Positions 20,759 through 29,578 of a stretch of DNA of 64,000 nucleotides are shown in pieces. Position 1 is the first letter of the stretch. Each line of letters begins with the position of its first letter. Origin of the DNA: Eoetvoesiella caeni (GTDB lineage Bacteria; Pseudomonadota; Gammaproteobacteria; Burkholderiales; Burkholderiaceae_B); NCBI RefSeq assembly GCF_003315175.1, contig NZ_QNRQ01000005.1, positions 186,001-250,000 on the forward strand, given 5' to 3'. Position numbers and translations under genes: made by a program. The notes below the pieces were generated by a model. The model did no database searches, had not been told where the DNA came from, and was given only the letters and a program-made list of their open reading frames with translations.

Positions 20759-21577
20759 ATGACCATCAGTCCAAGCGCAAGCCCCGTCTCCAGCGACGAC
20801 ACCATCGTCCTGGGCGCGCACGGCATAGAACTACGCTATCCGCGCCCGAACCAGGCGCCCAATACCGTGTTGCGCGACTTCTCGCTGCAACTGGCCAAAG
20901 GCGAGATCGTCGCCATACTGGGGCCCAGCGGCGTGGGCAAGTCGTCGCTGCTGCGCGTGCTGGCGGGGCTGCAAAACGCCAGCCAGGGCAGCGTCCATGT
21001 CAACGGCGAACCCCTGCAAGGGCCGCACCCGCGTTTAAGCTTCGTGTTCCAGGACGCCAGCCTGCTGCCTTGGCTCAATCTCGAAGAAAACGTCGGCTTC
21101 GGCCTGGACTTCAAGCATCAACCCAAGATCACACCGGCCCAGAAGCAGGCGCGCATTGATGCCGCCATTGCCGACGTCGACCTGCTGGGCGCCCAAGAAC
21201 GCTATCCGTCCGAGCTTTCGGGCGGCATGGCGCAGCGCACCGCGCTGGCCCGCAGCCTGGCCCGCCAGCCCGAGATCCTGCTGCTGGACGAACCCTTCAG
21301 CGCGCTGGACGAAGTCACCCGCGCGGACATGCAGACCCTGCTGTTGCGCATTACTTCCAAATACGAAACCTCGGCCGTCCTGGTCACGCACGACATCGAT
21401 GAAGCGCTGACGGTGGCCGACCGCATCCTGCTTATCGGGCAGTCCCCGGGACGCCAGATAGGCGAATGGCACATGACGGGGACTCACCCGCGCGATCCGC
21501 TCGCGGCCGAACATACGGCTATCCGGGTCCAGATCATGCAGGCCTTGCGCGATGCGCGAAACGCAACACAGCACTAA
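20759..21577 (+). CDS. ABC transporter ATP-binding protein, nitrate/sulfonate/taurine type
   Basis: This 272-residue ATPase has Walker A GPSGVGKSSLLR near residue 59, Q-loop FVFQDASLLPWLNLEENVGFG, signature LSGGMAQRTALARSLA, Walker B ILLLDEPFSALDEVTR and the switch His in LVTHDIDEAL. The LPWLNLEENV and HDIDEAL pattern is that of SsuB/TauB/NrtD importers. It energises the permease at 22890 and works with the binding protein at 21638. The ATG at 20759 is preceded by AAGG; an open frame from 20660 inside the previous gene is rejected. Confidence 0.93.
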   Translation: MTISPSASPVSSDDTIVLGAHGIELRYPRPNQAPNTVLRDFSLQLAKGEIVAILGPSGVGKSSLLRVLAGLQNASQGSVHVNGEPLQGPHPRLSFVFQDASLLPWLNLEENVGFGLDFKHQPKITPAQKQARIDAAIADVDLLGAQERYPSELSGGMAQRTALARSLARQPEILLLDEPFSALDEVTRADMQTLLLRITSKYETSAVLVTHDIDEALTVADRILLIGQSPGRQIGEWHMTGTHPRDPLAAEHTAIRVQIMQALRDARNATQH

Positions 21578-21637
21578 CGTCCGTTTTTTCCAGTATCAAT
21601 ATCCTTTCGATCCACGCAATTTCTATAGGCACGCTTC

Positions 21638-22843
21638 ATGAAGACTTCCGCCGGTTCCAACGCAACACTGGAAACACGCCGCCAGTTTCTCAAACTGTCC
21701 ACAATGTTCACGGCCATGGGCGCCCTGCCTTTATTGCAAATGCATAATGCGGCACGCGCCGCCGAACCGGACGCGCCGCTGCGCATCGGCTATCTGCCGA
21801 TTACCGACGCCACGCCTTTGCTGGTTGCCCACCATAACAAGCTGTTCCAGAACCAGGGCCTGAACGTCGAAAAACCGCGCCTGTTCCGCAGTTGGGCGCA
21901 ATTGGTAGAAGCCTTCCTGGCCGGCCAGGTCAATGCCGTGCACCTGCTCTCGCCCATGACAGTCTGGGCGCGCTATGGCAGCCAGTCCAAGGCCAAGGTC
22001 GTTGCCTGGAACCACATGTCGGGTTCGGGCCTGACCGTTTTGCCGCATATAAACCAACTGACCGACCTGGGCGGCACCACGGTTGCCATTCCTTTCTGGT
22101 ATTCGCTGCACAATGTCGTGCTGCAGCACCTGCTTAAAAGCAAAGGCCTGGAACCCATCAGCGACGGCACGCCCACTGCCAAGCAGGTCAAGCTGGTCGT
22201 CATGGCTCCGTCCGACATGGTGCCGGCGCTGGCGAACAAGCAAATAGCCGGCTATATCGTGGCCGAACCGTTCAATGCCTCGGCCGAAGTCCTGAAGATA
22301 GGCAAGATCCTGCGCTTTACCGGCGACGTCTGGAAAGACCACGCCTGCTGCGTCGTGCTGATGCACGAGCAAGACACCGAACAGCGCCCCGAATGGACGC
22401 AGAAAGTCGTCAACGGCCTGGTCCAGGCCCAAGCCTGGATACTGGAGCACCGCGAAGAAACCGCGCACATTCTGTCCAAGGACAACGAGCAGCGCTATAC
22501 GCCGCACTCGTATGAAGCGCTGGCCAGGGTGCTGCAGCCTGAACTCATGGATACCGGGCTGTACGAATCTTCCGGCGCCATCGTCAACAGCCAATGGAAG
22601 GAAAAACGCATCGACTTCCAGCCCTACCCCTTCCCCAGCTATACCGAAGAGCTCATCCGCAAGCTCAAGACCACGCTGGTCCTGGGCAAGAACGACTTCC
22701 TGGGCAAGCTGGACCCCGCCTTCGTTGCGAACGACCTGGTCGACGACCGCTACGTCAAGAAGGCCATCCAGAGCATAGGCGGCATGTCGAAGTTCGGCCT
22801 GCCCGACAATACGTTTACCCGCACCGAGACCATCACCCTATAA
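21638..22843 (+). CDS. ABC transporter substrate-binding protein (sulfonate/nitrate type) with Tat-like signal
   Basis: This 401-residue protein starts with a twin-arginine signal: TRRQFLKLS at residues about 13-21, a hydrophobic segment, and an ARAAEP cleavage region near 41. The mature part begins LRIGYLPITDATPLLVAHH, typical of SsuA/NrtA/TauA-like proteins that bind alkanesulfonates, taurine, nitrate or pyrimidine precursors. The length (about 360 mature residues) is longer than most SsuA and nearer NrtA-like proteins, so the ligand is open. It lies between the ATPase and permease genes. Neighbouring sulfite dehydrogenase genes favour a sulfur ligand. Confidence 0.9.
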   Translation: MKTSAGSNATLETRRQFLKLSTMFTAMGALPLLQMHNAARAAEPDAPLRIGYLPITDATPLLVAHHNKLFQNQGLNVEKPRLFRSWAQLVEAFLAGQVNAVHLLSPMTVWARYGSQSKAKVVAWNHMSGSGLTVLPHINQLTDLGGTTVAIPFWYSLHNVVLQHLLKSKGLEPISDGTPTAKQVKLVVMAPSDMVPALANKQIAGYIVAEPFNASAEVLKIGKILRFTGDVWKDHACCVVLMHEQDTEQRPEWTQKVVNGLVQAQAWILEHREETAHILSKDNEQRYTPHSYEALARVLQPELMDTGLYESSGAIVNSQWKEKRIDFQPYPFPSYTEELIRKLKTTLVLGKNDFLGKLDPAFVANDLVDDRYVKKAIQSIGGMSKFGLPDNTFTRTETITL

Positions 22844-22889
22844 CCGTTGATCCGCGGGCTTGCGGCCCGCGCCCCGTAGCAGAGCACTT

Positions 22890-23669
22890 ATGAACAGAAC
22901 GCTGAAACCCACTCGCATAAGCACCCGGCTTGCCTTAAGCACCGCGGGCCTTGCCGCGTTGATCGTGCTATGGGCGCTGGGAGCGTACTGGCTCAAGGGC
23001 GGCATCGAAATGGCCCGCCTGCTTAGCCCAGGCCCCACTTTTCATAGCCTGTACCAGTTGCTGGCCGAAAACCAGTTGACCATGCACACGCTGATGAGCA
23101 TGAAGCGCGTCGTCATCGGACTGGGCCTGGCGCTGGTGCTGGGCATTCCCATCGGCCTGGCCATCGGCACATCGCGGGCCCTGGAAAACAGTACCAGTAG
23201 CGCATTCCAGTTCCTGCGCATGATCTCGCCGCTGTCCTGGATGCCGATCGCCGTCATGGTTTTCGGCATCGGCGATGCGCCCATTTATTTTCTGCTTACC
23301 TTCGCCGCTGTATGGCCCATTATCCTGAACACCGCGGCCGGCGTGCGCCAGCTCGACCCCAAGTGGCTGATGCTGTCAAAAAGCCTTAGCGCCACCCGCA
23401 GCGAAGTCCTGTTCAAAATCGTAATGCCAGGCATACTGGGTCACATCCTGACCGGGGTACGCCTGGCCATCGGAATTATCTGGATAGTGCTGGTGCCCTG
23501 CGAAATGCTGGGCGTCAGCTCGGGCCTGGGCTATTTCATTCTGGACACGCGCGACCGGCTGGCTTATTCCGAACTCATGGCCGTCATCGTCCTTATCGGC
23601 GCCCTGGGTTATATGCTGGACACCATTGCGCAAAAGCTCTATCAGCGCTGGACTCACTCCGCCGGTTAA
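22890..23669 (+). CDS. ABC transporter permease, sulfonate/nitrate type
   Basis: This 259-residue protein has about six membrane segments and the BPD_transp_1 coupling motif region around SLSATRSEVLFKIVMPGILGHI with the EAA-like loop. Its pattern LRMISPLSWMPIAVMVFGIGDAPIYFLLT is typical of SsuC/TauC/NrtB permeases. It completes the importer with the two preceding genes. The ATG at 22890 was preferred over an upstream start at 22860. It ends 40 bases before a bidirectional-looking hairpin that terminates the opposing sorB-like gene. Confidence 0.92.
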   Translation: MNRTLKPTRISTRLALSTAGLAALIVLWALGAYWLKGGIEMARLLSPGPTFHSLYQLLAENQLTMHTLMSMKRVVIGLGLALVLGIPIGLAIGTSRALENSTSSAFQFLRMISPLSWMPIAVMVFGIGDAPIYFLLTFAAVWPIILNTAAGVRQLDPKWLMLSKSLSATRSEVLFKIVMPGILGHILTGVRLAIGIIWIVLVPCEMLGVSSGLGYFILDTRDRLAYSELMAVIVLIGALGYMLDTIAQKLYQRWTHSAG

Positions 23670-23708
23670 GGACGCACAACAACTAGCTGCAATCGGCAAT
23701 CGACGCGC

Positions 23709-23747
23709 AAAAAAATGCCGGCACCCGCCTGAAGCGGATGCCGGTAT
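23709..23747 (-). terminator. Intrinsic terminator for the cytochrome c / sulfite dehydrogenase operon
   Basis: On the minus strand a 14-bp stem (plus-strand ATGCCGGCACCCGC and GCGGATGCCGGTAT, with G-T style mismatches) around a 5-base loop is followed by seven T residues (plus-strand A run at 23709-23715). It lies about 50 bases after the stop of the minus-strand gene and may also act on the converging permease transcript. Confidence 0.8.
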
Positions 23748-23799
23748 TTGCGTGGGCATTCAGTTACGGCAACGCCGTCTGAAGCCTTACGCCATTGAA

Positions 23800-24147
23800 C
23801 TACTTCGCGGCGCCAGTGGCATGCACCACGTAGGCCGCGACGGCGTTCATGTCGTCTTCCTTCATGGTGGCGGCAAACGACGGCATCGCGCCGACCCCTT
23901 CGCGCAAGGCCTTCTTGACCTGCTCCATATTGGGCTTGAGCTCGTCCAGGTCGGGCCCGATACTGCCGCTGGAACCGGCATCGGCCATGGTATGGCAAAT
24001 GGCACAGGCCGGAACCGCCGCGCTGGTGAACAGGGTCTTGCCCCGTTCAAGCTGGGCGGCATCCGGGCCCGCGGCCGAGGCCGCTTGCGCCAAACCGGCA
24101 AAAAGCGCCGCAACCAAAGACTTCTTCAGTAAAGCTGTGTACTTCAT
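23800..24147 (-). CDS. c-type cytochrome, probable SorB-like sulfite dehydrogenase subunit
   Basis: This 115-residue protein (from ATG 24147) has a signal peptide ending near ASAAGP and a single haem motif CAICH near residue 49, with a distal Met in GAMPSFAATM. It is a small class I periplasmic cytochrome c. It begins 58 bases after the stop of the molybdenum sulfite-oxidase-family gene, so the pair fits SorA (catalytic) and SorB (electron acceptor) of periplasmic sulfite dehydrogenase. The cytochrome call is certain; the SorB role is inferred from position. Confidence 0.85.
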   Translation of the reverse strand: MKYTALLKKSLVAALFAGLAQAASAAGPDAAQLERGKTLFTSAAVPACAICHTMADAGSSGSIGPDLDELKPNMEQVKKALREGVGAMPSFAATMKEDDMNAVAAYVVHATGAAK

Positions 24148-24205
24148 TGCACTTCCTATATCTATAACCGTGTAGCGGTAACCCATGAATTCGGCTTGGA
24201 AAAGT

Positions 24206-25441
24206 TCAAGCCACAGTTATCTTGACGGCGTGATCAAGCCAGCTATTGTTGATGTAGCCGCGATTGTTCTCAAGGCGTTCTTTGGGTTGCTTCTGCCCCT
24301 TGGTATTGGTTGTGCGGCTGGCCAATTCGTAGGTACCGGGTTTGAGGTCGGCCTGGAAAACGAATTCGCGCCAGGCGTACTTGCCCAGGTCGGGACCGAC
24401 GAACTTGGCCGCATGCCAGCTTTTGCCGCCGTCGATGGAAACTTCCACCGTTTTGGCCGCGTGCATCCCGCCCATGGCCACGCCGCTGATCTGAACCTTG
24501 CCTGCCTTGACCGGCTGCTTGGGGTCGGACGGCAGGTTGATCCACGACTTGGGCGGCATTTCCCAGATGGAGTCGTGGGCCGGCGTACCCTTGACGCCGA
24601 CAGGCGAAAAACGGTAGCTGTTCTGCTGGATATTGGCCGGCGACTGCTCTTTGGTAAAAGCCAGGTGCTTGATGTATTTGATGCTGTTCACGCCGGTGTA
24701 GCCCGGCACGATGATCCGCAAAGGGCCGCCATGGGCCAACGGCAATGGTTCGCCGTTCACTTCCCAGGCAAGGATTGCGTCTTCCATCGCCGACAACGGC
24801 ACTGAGCGTTCGACCATGACGGTCTTGGCATCAATGCCCGCCGGGATGGTCTCGCCACCGGTGCTGGTCATGTAAGCCATGCCCTTGGCCATGCCGCCTG
24901 CGGCTGCCAGCACGGCTTTGACCGGAACGCCCGTAAACACCACGCAGCCCGCGGCGCCCACTGTCCATTGCGTGCCCGAGGGCTTATGGGGGAAATAGCC
25001 GCGGCCATTGCCCGAACACTGCATCACCACGGCAACCGAGGCCAGGCCCAGCGTTTTGAGCTCGTCGACGGTAAAAGAGCGGGGCTTGACCACACCGCTG
25101 ACTTCCACTTGCCACGCACCGGGATTGTCCATGATGGAGGCGGCCGGTGGGCTGACGTTATTGCGCACGAACAGCCTGTCCAGGGGAGTAATACCACTGG
25201 AGCCGAAAGCCGTGCGGCGCGTTTCAATTGTATTCGCGCTATGGACGATCATGCTGTCGGCATTCTTCCATTTCGCATAGTCAGGCAAGGGCTTTTCAGC
25301 CGAGACGGGCCCTGGATTGGACTTCGAGGCGGGTGTCGTAGTGTCGTCGGCCATGGCCACGCCGCCCAGGCTTGCCCAGGCAACGGCGCCACCGGCGGAT
25401 GCCAGCAGGCGACGGCGGCTGATATTCATGTTTTCTTTCAT
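24206..25441 (-). CDS. Molybdopterin sulfite oxidase-family protein, SorA-like sulfite dehydrogenase
   Basis: This 411-residue protein has a Tat signal (ISRRRLLASAGGAVAW, residues 7-22) with ADD after the cleavage region. The oxidoreductase molybdopterin domain follows, with the Mo-ligand Cys at about residue 142 in VVMQCSGNGRGYF. A C-terminal Mo-co dimerisation domain contains VSIDGGKSWHAAK and the family ending. In Starkeya-type SorAB this enzyme oxidises sulfite to sulfate in the periplasm and passes electrons to cytochrome c. The downstream cytochrome gene supports that. It converges on the sulfonate-type importer operon, and may detoxify sulfite released by that pathway. Start 25441 or the internal ATG at 25429 are both possible. 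Confidence 0.88.
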   Translation of the reverse strand: MKENMNISRRRLLASAGGAVAWASLGGVAMADDTTTPASKSNPGPVSAEKPLPDYAKWKNADSMIVHSANTIETRRTAFGSSGITPLDRLFVRNNVSPPAASIMDNPGAWQVEVSGVVKPRSFTVDELKTLGLASVAVVMQCSGNGRGYFPHKPSGTQWTVGAAGCVVFTGVPVKAVLAAAGGMAKGMAYMTSTGGETIPAGIDAKTVMVERSVPLSAMEDAILAWEVNGEPLPLAHGGPLRIIVPGYTGVNSIKYIKHLAFTKEQSPANIQQNSYRFSPVGVKGTPAHDSIWEMPPKSWINLPSDPKQPVKAGKVQISGVAMGGMHAAKTVEVSIDGGKSWHAAKFVGPDLGKYAWREFVFQADLKPGTYELASRTTNTKGQKQPKERLENNRGYINNSWLDHAVKITVA

Positions 25442-25672
25442 AAAACCTCCTTGCGGTCATTCTTATGCGATTTGGTTATGTGCTTATAACAGCAACCCCT
25501 GAATTATAGGCATATAAGCGAAGCGCACCAACCGATCAGCCAAAAGTCCGATCCCGTTGCGGCCGGGCTCTGCCATCCGGCCCCCCCGTCGCACCTGATG
25601 GCACCGGCTCACAGTACAATACGAGGTTTCACTCTTTGCCCCCGGGATATACACCCGTCACGGCTACATACC

Positions 25673-27130
25673 ATGCAAGAAACTTCTCTTAAGCGCAGCC
25701 AGAACGCAACCGCGGCGACAACCGCTACCGCAATCGCCGCCGCCCCCGCAGTCCAGCCCCAAAGCGCCGCCTCGAACACCCCGGCACGCAAGGTATTCAT
25801 CAAGACCTTCGGGTGCCAGATGAATGAATACGACTCGGAAAAAATGGCCGACGTGCTGCACGAAGACCAAGGCCTGGAACTTACCGAAAACCCGGAAGAA
25901 GCCGACGTCATCCTGTTCAATACCTGTTCAGTGCGCGAAAAAGCGCAAGAGAAAGTCTTTTCCGACCTGGGCCGGGTACAGCACCTGAAGCAAAACAACC
26001 CCAACCTGATCATCGGCGTCGGCGGCTGCGTGGCCAGCCAGGAAGGCGAAGCCATCGTCAAGCGCGCGCCTTATGTCGATGTCGTGTTCGGGCCGCAAAC
26101 CTTGCATCGCCTGCCTGCCCTGATCGCGCAGCGCAGGCAAAGCGGCCATTCGCAAGTCGACATCAGCTTTCCCGCCATTGAAAAATTCGACGCCCTGCCG
26201 CCGGCCCGCGTCGAAGGTTCCAGCGCCTTCGTGTCCATCATGGAAGGATGCAGCAAATATTGCAGCTTCTGCGTGGTGCCGTACACCCGGGGCGAAGAGC
26301 TCTCGCGCCCTTTCGACGATGTGCTGGTCGAGGTCGCGGACCTGGCCGACCAGGGCGTCAAGGAAGTAACCCTGCTGGGGCAAAACGTCAATGCCTACCG
26401 CGGCCCCATGGCCGACAGCGACGAAATCGCCGATTTCGCCATGCTGCTGGAATATGTGCACGAAATCCCGGGCATCGAGCGTATCCGCTATACCACTTCG
26501 CACCCCAAGGAAATGACGACGCGGCTCATCGAAGCCCATGGCGCGCTGCCCAAGCTGGTCCCCTTCCTGCACCTGCCCGTGCAGGCGGGCAGCGACCGCG
26601 TGCTGGCAGCCATGAAACGCGGCTATACCTCGCTGGAATACAAATCCATCATCCGCCGCCTGCGCGCCGTGCGTCCCGACATGACCCTGTCTTCGGACTT
26701 CATTGTGGGTTTTCCGGGCGAAACCGAAGCGGACTTCGAAAAAACCCTGGACCTGATCCGCAGCGTCGGGTTCGACCAGTCGTTCTCTTTCGTTTACTCG
26801 CGCCGCCCCGGCACGCCCGCCGCCGACCTGGAAGACAACACCAGCAAAGAACAGAAGCTGGCGCGCCTGCACCGCCTGCAAGCCCTTATCAATGAACAGG
26901 CGGCCGCCATCAGCGCTTCGATGGTCGGCAGCGTACAGCGTGTGCTGGCCGAAGGCTTTTCGCGCCGCGACGACAGCGAACTGATGGGCCGCACCGAGAA
27001 CAACCGCATTGTCAACTTTGCCGCGCCCGCGCGCCTGATAGGCCAAATGGTCGATGTCCGCATACTGCAGACCAACACCAATACCCTCAAAGGCGAAGTC
27101 GTCATCAACGCCGCGGCGGATCGCGCATGA
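25673..27130 (+). CDS. miaB: tRNA-2-methylthio-N6-dimethylallyladenosine synthase
   Basis: This 485-residue radical SAM methylthiotransferase has the N-terminal UPF0004 domain with three cluster Cys ([39 protein letters not shown]), the radical SAM motif CSKYCSFC near residue 198, and a C-terminal TRAM domain. It adds the methylthio group to i6A-37 of tRNAs reading UNN codons. An alanine/threonine-rich stretch of about 35 residues precedes the family start; ATG 25673 is chosen over the longer frame at 25598. Its stop overlaps the phoH-like start (ATGA at 27127). Confidence 0.96.
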   Translation: MQETSLKRSQNATAATTATAIAAAPAVQPQSAASNTPARKVFIKTFGCQMNEYDSEKMADVLHEDQGLELTENPEEADVILFNTCSVREKAQEKVFSDLGRVQHLKQNNPNLIIGVGGCVASQEGEAIVKRAPYVDVVFGPQTLHRLPALIAQRRQSGHSQVDISFPAIEKFDALPPARVEGSSAFVSIMEGCSKYCSFCVVPYTRGEELSRPFDDVLVEVADLADQGVKEVTLLGQNVNAYRGPMADSDEIADFAMLLEYVHEIPGIERIRYTTSHPKEMTTRLIEAHGALPKLVPFLHLPVQAGSDRVLAAMKRGYTSLEYKSIIRRLRAVRPDMTLSSDFIVGFPGETEADFEKTLDLIRSVGFDQSFSFVYSRRPGTPAADLEDNTSKEQKLARLHRLQALINEQAAAISASMVGSVQRVLAEGFSRRDDSELMGRTENNRIVNFAAPARLIGQMVDVRILQTNTNTLKGEVVINAAADRA

Positions 27131-28146
27131 GCGAGAAACCGCGCCGCAAACTGCCTGTCGTCGTTGTGCTGGAAGGGGACAACACCCATCTGGCCAACCT
27201 GTGCGGCCCGCTGGACGAAAACCTGCGCCAGATTGCCGACGGCTGGAATGTAGGCTTGAACCGGCGCGGCAACCGCGTCACCATCGACGGAGCGCAGGCC
27301 CAGGCCGCCGGCAAGGCCCTGGAGCTGTTTCATCGCCGCGCGGTGCACAAGCCGCTAACCATCGACGACATACAGCTGGGACTGGTGGAACTTGGCTCCG
27401 GCCTGAGTGCTGCGCCCGACCAGCCGATTATCGAAACCCCCGAGCTGCCCGAACTGCCGCCGGTGGACGACCTTAGCGCCGGCCTGGTGCTGCGCACCCG
27501 GCGCACCGACCTGCGCCCGCGCACGCCGCGCCAGCGCGACTACCTGAACCAGATCCTCAAGCATGACATTACTTTCGGCGTCGGCCCGGCCGGCACCGGC
27601 AAGACATGGCTGGCCGTGGCTTGCGCCATCGACGCGCTCGAGCGCGAAACCGTGCAGCGCCTGGTACTGACTCGGCCCGCCGTCGAAGCCGGAGAACGCC
27701 TGGGCTTCCTGCCCGGCGACCTGGCGCAAAAAGTCGACCCGTACCTGCGCCCCTTGTACGACGCCCTCTACGACCTGATGGGCTTTGACCGTGTGCAGCG
27801 CCTGTTCGACAAGCAAGCCATTGAAATAGCCCCGCTGGCCTATATGCGCGGCCGCACACTGAACCACGCCTTTGTCATCCTGGACGAAGCCCAGAACACC
27901 ACGCCGGAACAAATGAAAATGTTCCTGACGCGCATTGGCTTCGGCAGCAAGGCCGTTATCAACGGCGACCCTTCCCAAGTCGATCTGCCGCGCGGCCAGC
28001 CCAGCGGGCTGGTGCACGCGCTGGAAGTGCTGGAATCGGTCCAGGGCATCGCCACCACGCGCTTTACCAGCCGCGACGTTGTGCGCCATCCCCTGGTGGC
28101 ACGCATCGTCGAAGCCTACGAAAAAGCGGGCGACCATGCCGATTGA
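27127..28146 (+). CDS. ybeZ: PhoH-like ATPase (PhoL/YbeZ)
   Basis: This 339-residue protein has a KH-like N-terminal region and a PhoH P-loop domain with Walker [18 protein letters not shown] near residue 155 and Walker [20 protein letters not shown]. YbeZ partners with the endoribonuclease YbeY in rRNA maturation. The genes overlap here by 11 bases (YbeY ATG at 28136), and miaB overlaps at the front, so three proteins are translationally coupled, as in many proteobacteria. Confidence 0.93.
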   Translation: MSEKPRRKLPVVVVLEGDNTHLANLCGPLDENLRQIADGWNVGLNRRGNRVTIDGAQAQAAGKALELFHRRAVHKPLTIDDIQLGLVELGSGLSAAPDQPIIETPELPELPPVDDLSAGLVLRTRRTDLRPRTPRQRDYLNQILKHDITFGVGPAGTGKTWLAVACAIDALERETVQRLVLTRPAVEAGERLGFLPGDLAQKVDPYLRPLYDALYDLMGFDRVQRLFDKQAIEIAPLAYMRGRTLNHAFVILDEAQNTTPEQMKMFLTRIGFGSKAVINGDPSQVDLPRGQPSGLVHALEVLESVQGIATTRFTSRDVVRHPLVARIVEAYEKAGDHAD

Positions 28147-28627
28147 CCTGTCCTTGTCGATCCAATACGCCACTCCCATGCCGGAATTGCCCCGCTGGCG
28201 CTTGCGACGCTGGGTACAGCGCACTCTGGACACGGCCTTGGCCGACGAGACATCGGCCGCCGGCCACGAGTCGCAAACCGGGATTTCAGCCGCGACACTG
28301 ACCCTGCGCTTTGTTGACGCTGAAGAAGGCCGCCTGCTGAACCAGCAGTTCCGCGAACGCGACTATGCCACCAATGTGCTTACCTTCGAATACGGTGTCG
28401 ACCCTGGCGGCACCCTGGCCGGCGACATCGTGCTGTGCGTGCCCGTGCTCGAGGCCGAGGCCAAAGAACAAGGCAAAGCCCTGCTCGACCATGCCGCGCA
28501 CCTGACGGTGCATGGCGTCCTGCACTCGCTGGGCTACGACCATCTTGAACCGGACGAAGCGCAGGCCATGGAAGCGCTTGAAACGCGCATTCTCGCGGCC
28601 ATGGGCATCGCCAACCCTTATTTTTAA
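28136..28627 (+). CDS. ybeY: Endoribonuclease YbeY (rRNA maturation factor)
   Basis: This 163-residue protein carries the zinc-binding H-x3-H-x5-H signature as HLTVHGVLHSLGYDH near residues 117-131, and NVLTFEYGVD upstream as in YbeY. It acts in 16S rRNA 3'-end maturation and ribosome quality control. The start [11 protein letters not shown] at 28136 overlaps phoH by 11 bases; the longer open frame from 27935 is a shadow of phoH. Confidence 0.94.
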   Translation: MPIDLSLSIQYATPMPELPRWRLRRWVQRTLDTALADETSAAGHESQTGISAATLTLRFVDAEEGRLLNQQFRERDYATNVLTFEYGVDPGGTLAGDIVLCVPVLEAEAKEQGKALLDHAAHLTVHGVLHSLGYDHLEPDEAQAMEALETRILAAMGIANPYF

Positions 28628-28681
28628 CCGCAACGGCAATTTAGGTTATGCTAAAAGCTTCAATAACTCGTCCTGTGGACA

Positions 28682-29575
28682 ATGTCAGAATCTAACCCGC
28701 CCCCCGACGCCGAACCCCGACCGTCGAAAACCACCCCAAAATCACTTTTTGCCCGAATCGTCTCACTCATCAGGCCCGAGCCTGAAGACAGGGAAGACAT
28801 CAAAGCTGTACTCGAAGCGGCGCACGACAGGCAGGTTCTCGACGGCGAAGCATTCGCCATGATCTCCGGCGCGCTCGACGTCGCCAACAAAACCGCGGGC
28901 GACATCATGGTTCCGCGTTCGCGCATGGACATGCTGGACATCAGCAAGCCCCTTAAAGAATTGCTGCCTGAAATCATCGACACCGGCCACTCGCGCTTCC
29001 CCATCTACGAGAACGACCGCGACAATATCGTCGGCATCCTGCTTTCCAAAGACCTGCTGCTTACCATCACCAACCCGGCCATCGACTTGCGCCCCCTGGT
29101 GCGTCCCGCCGTCTTCATCCCCGAAACCAAACGCCTGAACGTGCTGCTGCACGAGTTCCGCAGCAGCCGCAACCACCTTGCCATCGTCATCGACGAGCAC
29201 GGCGGCACCTCCGGCCTGGTCACCATGGAAGACGTCCTGGAGCAAATCGTCGGCGATATTGAAGACGAATACGATGAAGACGCCGAGAAAACCATTTTCC
29301 TGACCGGCACAAACAGCTGGCGAGCCATGGGCGTTACCGAGATTGAAACCTTCAACCGCACTTTCGATACCAACCTGCCGCACGACGACTATGACACGCT
29401 GGGAGGCTGGTTTACCGCCCAGTTCGACCATATCCCGCGCCGCGGCGATACCTTGAACCACGAAGGACTGAACATGACCGTCGTGGGCGCCGATACCAAG
29501 CGCGTGCTGTGGCTGCACATTCAGCGGGGCGAGCAAGCCGCCTCGGCCTCCGAACTGCTCGAACAAATCCGTTAA
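28682..29575 (+). CDS. corC: CorC/HlyC-type CBS domain protein
   Basis: This 297-residue soluble protein has two CBS domains (residues about 75-200; [12 protein letters not shown] and [34 protein letters not shown]) and a C-terminal CorC_HlyC (transporter-associated) domain with [15 protein letters not shown]. It lacks the membrane domain of larger relatives. The family is linked to magnesium/cobalt efflux and to envelope function; it commonly sits between ybeY and lnt, as here, with lnt starting 3 bases after its stop. Confidence 0.93.
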   Translation: MSESNPPPDAEPRPSKTTPKSLFARIVSLIRPEPEDREDIKAVLEAAHDRQVLDGEAFAMISGALDVANKTAGDIMVPRSRMDMLDISKPLKELLPEIIDTGHSRFPIYENDRDNIVGILLSKDLLLTITNPAIDLRPLVRPAVFIPETKRLNVLLHEFRSSRNHLAIVIDEHGGTSGLVTMEDVLEQIVGDIEDEYDEDAEKTIFLTGTNSWRAMGVTEIETFNRTFDTNLPHDDYDTLGGWFTAQFDHIPRRGDTLNHEGLNMTVVGADTKRVLWLHIQRGEQAASASELLEQIR

Positions 29576-29578
29576 GCC

